6,290 bases of DNA. Source: Bacteroidaceae bacterium. GTDB taxonomy: Bacteria; Bacteroidota; Bacteroidia; Bacteroidales; Bacteroidaceae. Below the pieces are notes generated by a model that worked only from the letters and a program-made list of their open reading frames with translations, was not told the DNA's origin and did not search any database. The translations under genes were made by a program, and so were the position numbers. The stretch covers positions 1 through 6,290 of the forward strand of contig CAAGNV010000035.1 in the NCBI GenBank assembly GCA_900771425.1. Direction: 5' to 3'. Of the stretch, positions 4,235-6,290 are shown one piece after another; the first letter of the stretch is position 1; every line of letters starts with the position of its first letter.

Positions 4235-6290
4235 TTGTTTGCATAGCAGAGAAACCAAGCGTAGCACGCGACATAGCCAACATACTGGGGGCAACCCAAA
4301 TGCGTCAGGGATTTATCGAAGGCAATGGGTATCAGGTTACCTGGACTTTCGGTCATCTCTGCGAACTCAAGGCACCCGGCGAATATACCGAACGGTGGAA
4401 GCATTGGGATATGTGGGACTTGCCAATGATACCGCCACGCTTTGGCATCAAACTGAAGGAAGACAAGGGCGTTCAGGCTCAGTTTGCCGTCATCGAGAAA
4501 CTGATGAAGGATGCCGACGAAATCATCAACTGCGGTGATGCCGGACAGGAAGGCGAACTCATACAGAGATGGGTCATGCAGAAGGCGGGAGCCAAGTGCC
4601 CCGTGAAGCGCCTGTGGATTAGTTCCCTCACGGAAGAAGCCATACGCGAAGGCTTCAACAACCTGAAAGACCAAAACGAATACCAATCCCTGTACGAGGC
4701 AGGACTGAGCCGTGCCATCGGTGACTGGACCCTCGGCATGAATGCCACACGCCTCTATACAATGAAGTATGGACAGAACCGTCAGGTACTCAGCATAGGC
4801 CGTGTACAGACTCCGACCCTTGCTCTCATTGTGCGCCGTCAGCAGGAAATCGAAAACTTCGTGCCAGAGCAGTACTGGATTCTCTCAACCATCTATCGTG
4901 ATACTACTTTTCAAGCCACAAAAGGCAAGTTCACGACAAAGGAAGAAGGCGAACAGTACCTCGGCAAGATTATAGGCAAACCATTTACCATCACAAATAT
5001 AGAGGCGAAGAAGGGTAGGGAAGCACCGCCACGACTTTATGACCTGACCAGCCTTCAGGTTGATTGCAACAAGAAATTTGGGTTCTCGGCCGAACAGACC
5101 CTACAAACCATTCAAAGCCTCTACGAAAAGAAACTTACTACATATCCACGTGTAGATACGACGTTCCTAAGCGATGACATCTATCCGAAATGCCCTAATA
5201 TACTCATGGGCATACGTGGATATGAACAATATACTCAGCCATTGCGCGGAAAGAAACTGCCGAAGTCGAAGAAGGTATTCGACTCCTCGAAAGTTACTGA
5301 CCACCATGCCATAATACCGACCGGTCAGCCTGCACAGAACATTTCCGACTTCGAACGTAAGGTCTATGACCTTGTAACCCGTGCTTTCATCGCAGTGTTC
5401 TATCCTGATTGCCTTTTCCTCACTACTACGGTACTCGGTCAAGTGGAAGACGTGGAATTCAAGGTTACGGGGAAGCAAATTACTGACCCCGGTTGGAAAG
5501 CAGTTTATCCTCAACAACCTACAAACAACACCCAGGGTGGCGACAACAAGCCTGAAGGTAAGACCGATGACAACGCAGCTGAGGTTAACGGCAATCTGCC
5601 TGCCTTTACAGTAGGAGAGAGTGGTCCGCACCAACCTTCGCTTATGGAGAAATGGACTACACCACCGAAACCATACACAGAGGCGACCCTGCTCCGTGCC
5701 ATGGAGACCGCAGGCAAACTGGTCGATGATGAGGAACTGCGTGATGCCCTCAAGGAAAACGGCATAGGACGTCCTTCTACCCGCGCTGCTATCATCGAGA
5801 CGCTGTTTAAGCGAAACTATATAAGAAAGGAACGCAAGAGTCTCATTGCCACACCTACTGGCGTACAACTAATTGGCATCATACACGAAGAATTGCTCAA
5901 GAGTGCCGAACTCACTGGACTGTGGGAAAAGAAACTTCGCCAGATTGAACGTCACGACTATTCTGCGGCACAATTCATCGACGAACTGAAGCAGATGGTT
6001 ATCGAACTCATCCAGACTGTACGTGCCGACAACTCCAACCGTCATGTTGCAATAGAGGAACCAAAGCCAGAACCACAGAAACGCTCTGCTGCAAAAAGAA
6101 AGGCAAATGCAGATTCCGTTCCTGCAGGATTCCAACCGAAGACAAAGAAGACCGCTTCGAAGAAAACTGCTACGACCTCGGCTTCCATCACTTCGTCTCC
6201 TTCTTCAACCGCTTCCGCTTCAACCGCTTCCGCTTCAACCGCTTCCGCTTCAACCGCTTCCGCTTCAACCGCTTCCGCTTCAACCGCCAC
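4231..6290 (+). CDS. topB: DNA topoisomerase III (type IA), C-terminus cut by the window edge
   Basis: The first 686 residues of a type IA topoisomerase are visible; this class relaxes negative supercoils and decatenates DNA through a 5'-phosphotyrosine link to a single strand. The Toprim domain (about 1-140) starts with Glu7 in CIAEKPSVARD and contains NCGDAGQEGELI (100-111), where the usual second Asp of DxDxE is Gly105. Other motifs are SIGRVQTPT (188-196), the active-site Tyr305 in TYPRVD with Arg307, VTDHHAIIPTG (355-365) and NGIGRPSTR (510-518). A hydrophilic Asn/Gly/Asp-rich insert lies at 427-454. After about residue 605 the protein becomes a Lys/Ala/Pro/Thr-rich tail (KTKKTASKK at 637-645) and then a perfect ASAST repeat from 661 to the edge. 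The E. coli enzyme has 653 residues, so this one is longer; a C-terminal zinc-binding part may follow outside. The start overlaps the ispH stop by ATGA. Confidence 0.95.
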   Translation, partial: MIVCIAEKPSVARDIANILGATQMRQGFIEGNGYQVTWTFGHLCELKAPGEYTERWKHWDMWDLPMIPPRFGIKLKEDKGVQAQFAVIEKLMKDADEIINCGDAGQEGELIQRWVMQKAGAKCPVKRLWISSLTEEAIREGFNNLKDQNEYQSLYEAGLSRAIGDWTLGMNATRLYTMKYGQNRQVLSIGRVQTPTLALIVRRQQEIENFVPEQYWILSTIYRDTTFQATKGKFTTKEEGEQYLGKIIGKPFTITNIEAKKGREAPPRLYDLTSLQVDCNKKFGFSAEQTLQTIQSLYEKKLTTYPRVDTTFLSDDIYPKCPNILMGIRGYEQYTQPLRGKKLPKSKKVFDSSKVTDHHAIIPTGQPAQNISDFERKVYDLVTRAFIAVFYPDCLFLTTTVLGQVEDVEFKVTGKQITDPGWKAVYPQQPTNNTQGGDNKPEGKTDDNAAEVNGNLPAFTVGESGPHQPSLMEKWTTPPKPYTEATLLRAMETAGKLVDDEELRDALKENGIGRPSTRAAIIETLFKRNYIRKERKSLIATPTGVQLIGIIHEELLKSAELTGLWEKKLRQIERHDYSAAQFIDELKQMVIELIQTVRADNSNRHVAIEEPKPEPQKRSAAKRKANADSVPAGFQPKTKKTASKKTATTSASITSSPSSTASASTASASTASASTASASTASASTA
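6211..6285 (+). repeat. Five perfect 15-base repeats inside topB
   Basis: GCTTCCGCTTCAACC is repeated five times without a single difference, and a partial unit (TCTTCAACC, 6202-6210) precedes it. The unit is a multiple of three and encodes Ala-Ser-Ala-Ser-Thr, so copy-number change would keep the topB frame. Identical codons in every copy point to recent expansion by slippage or unequal exchange. The array may continue past the window edge in altered form, as the next bases are GCCAC. Confidence 0.95.

Noticed and set aside
6042..6290. Minus-strand protein made of VEAEA repeats
   Set aside because: It is the complement of the 15-base topB repeat, and topB is continuous with strong domains upstream.

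Overview
The window looks like a chromosomal piece of a member of the Bacteroidota, probably Bacteroidales and perhaps Prevotellaceae. Four things suggest this: a PorQ-type outer-membrane barrel of the type IX secretion system, gene starts without a Shine-Dalgarno sequence, a TAnnTTTG promoter element (TATCTTTG at 271-278), and spacers full of degenerate short tandem repeats. The family is inference; nothing here names a species.

Layout. Bases 1-507 hold no gene. They contain a possible leftward promoter (12-40), a hairpin (86-112), two heptanucleotide arrays (116-136 and 151-178), the best rightward promoter candidate (271-278), a 12-unit heptad array (322-405) and a small block bounded by direct repeats (415-486). 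Five genes follow, all on the + strand: meaB (508-1614, GTPase chaperone of methylmalonyl-CoA mutase), porQ (1611-2549, type IX secretion outer-membrane protein), cmk (2546-3250, cytidylate kinase), ispH (3371-4234, last enzyme of the MEP isoprenoid pathway) and topB (from 4231 past the right edge, DNA topoisomerase III).

Three of the four gene junctions are 4-base ATGA start/stop overlaps, so the set reads as one translationally coupled operon. The exception is cmk-ispH, split by 120 bases made almost entirely of two different heptad arrays. The first of these arrays supplies the cmk stop codon. The gene products do not form one pathway: propionate/B12 metabolism, secretion, CMP salvage, isoprenoids and DNA topology are mixed, so shared expression is the likely link.

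No clearly new protein system is visible. The points most worth following are the 7-base-period repeats with several unrelated units, their placement around the promoter and inside the operon, the Asp-to-Gly change in the TopB Toprim motif, and a perfect 5 x 15-base in-frame repeat in the TopB tail that runs to the window edge.
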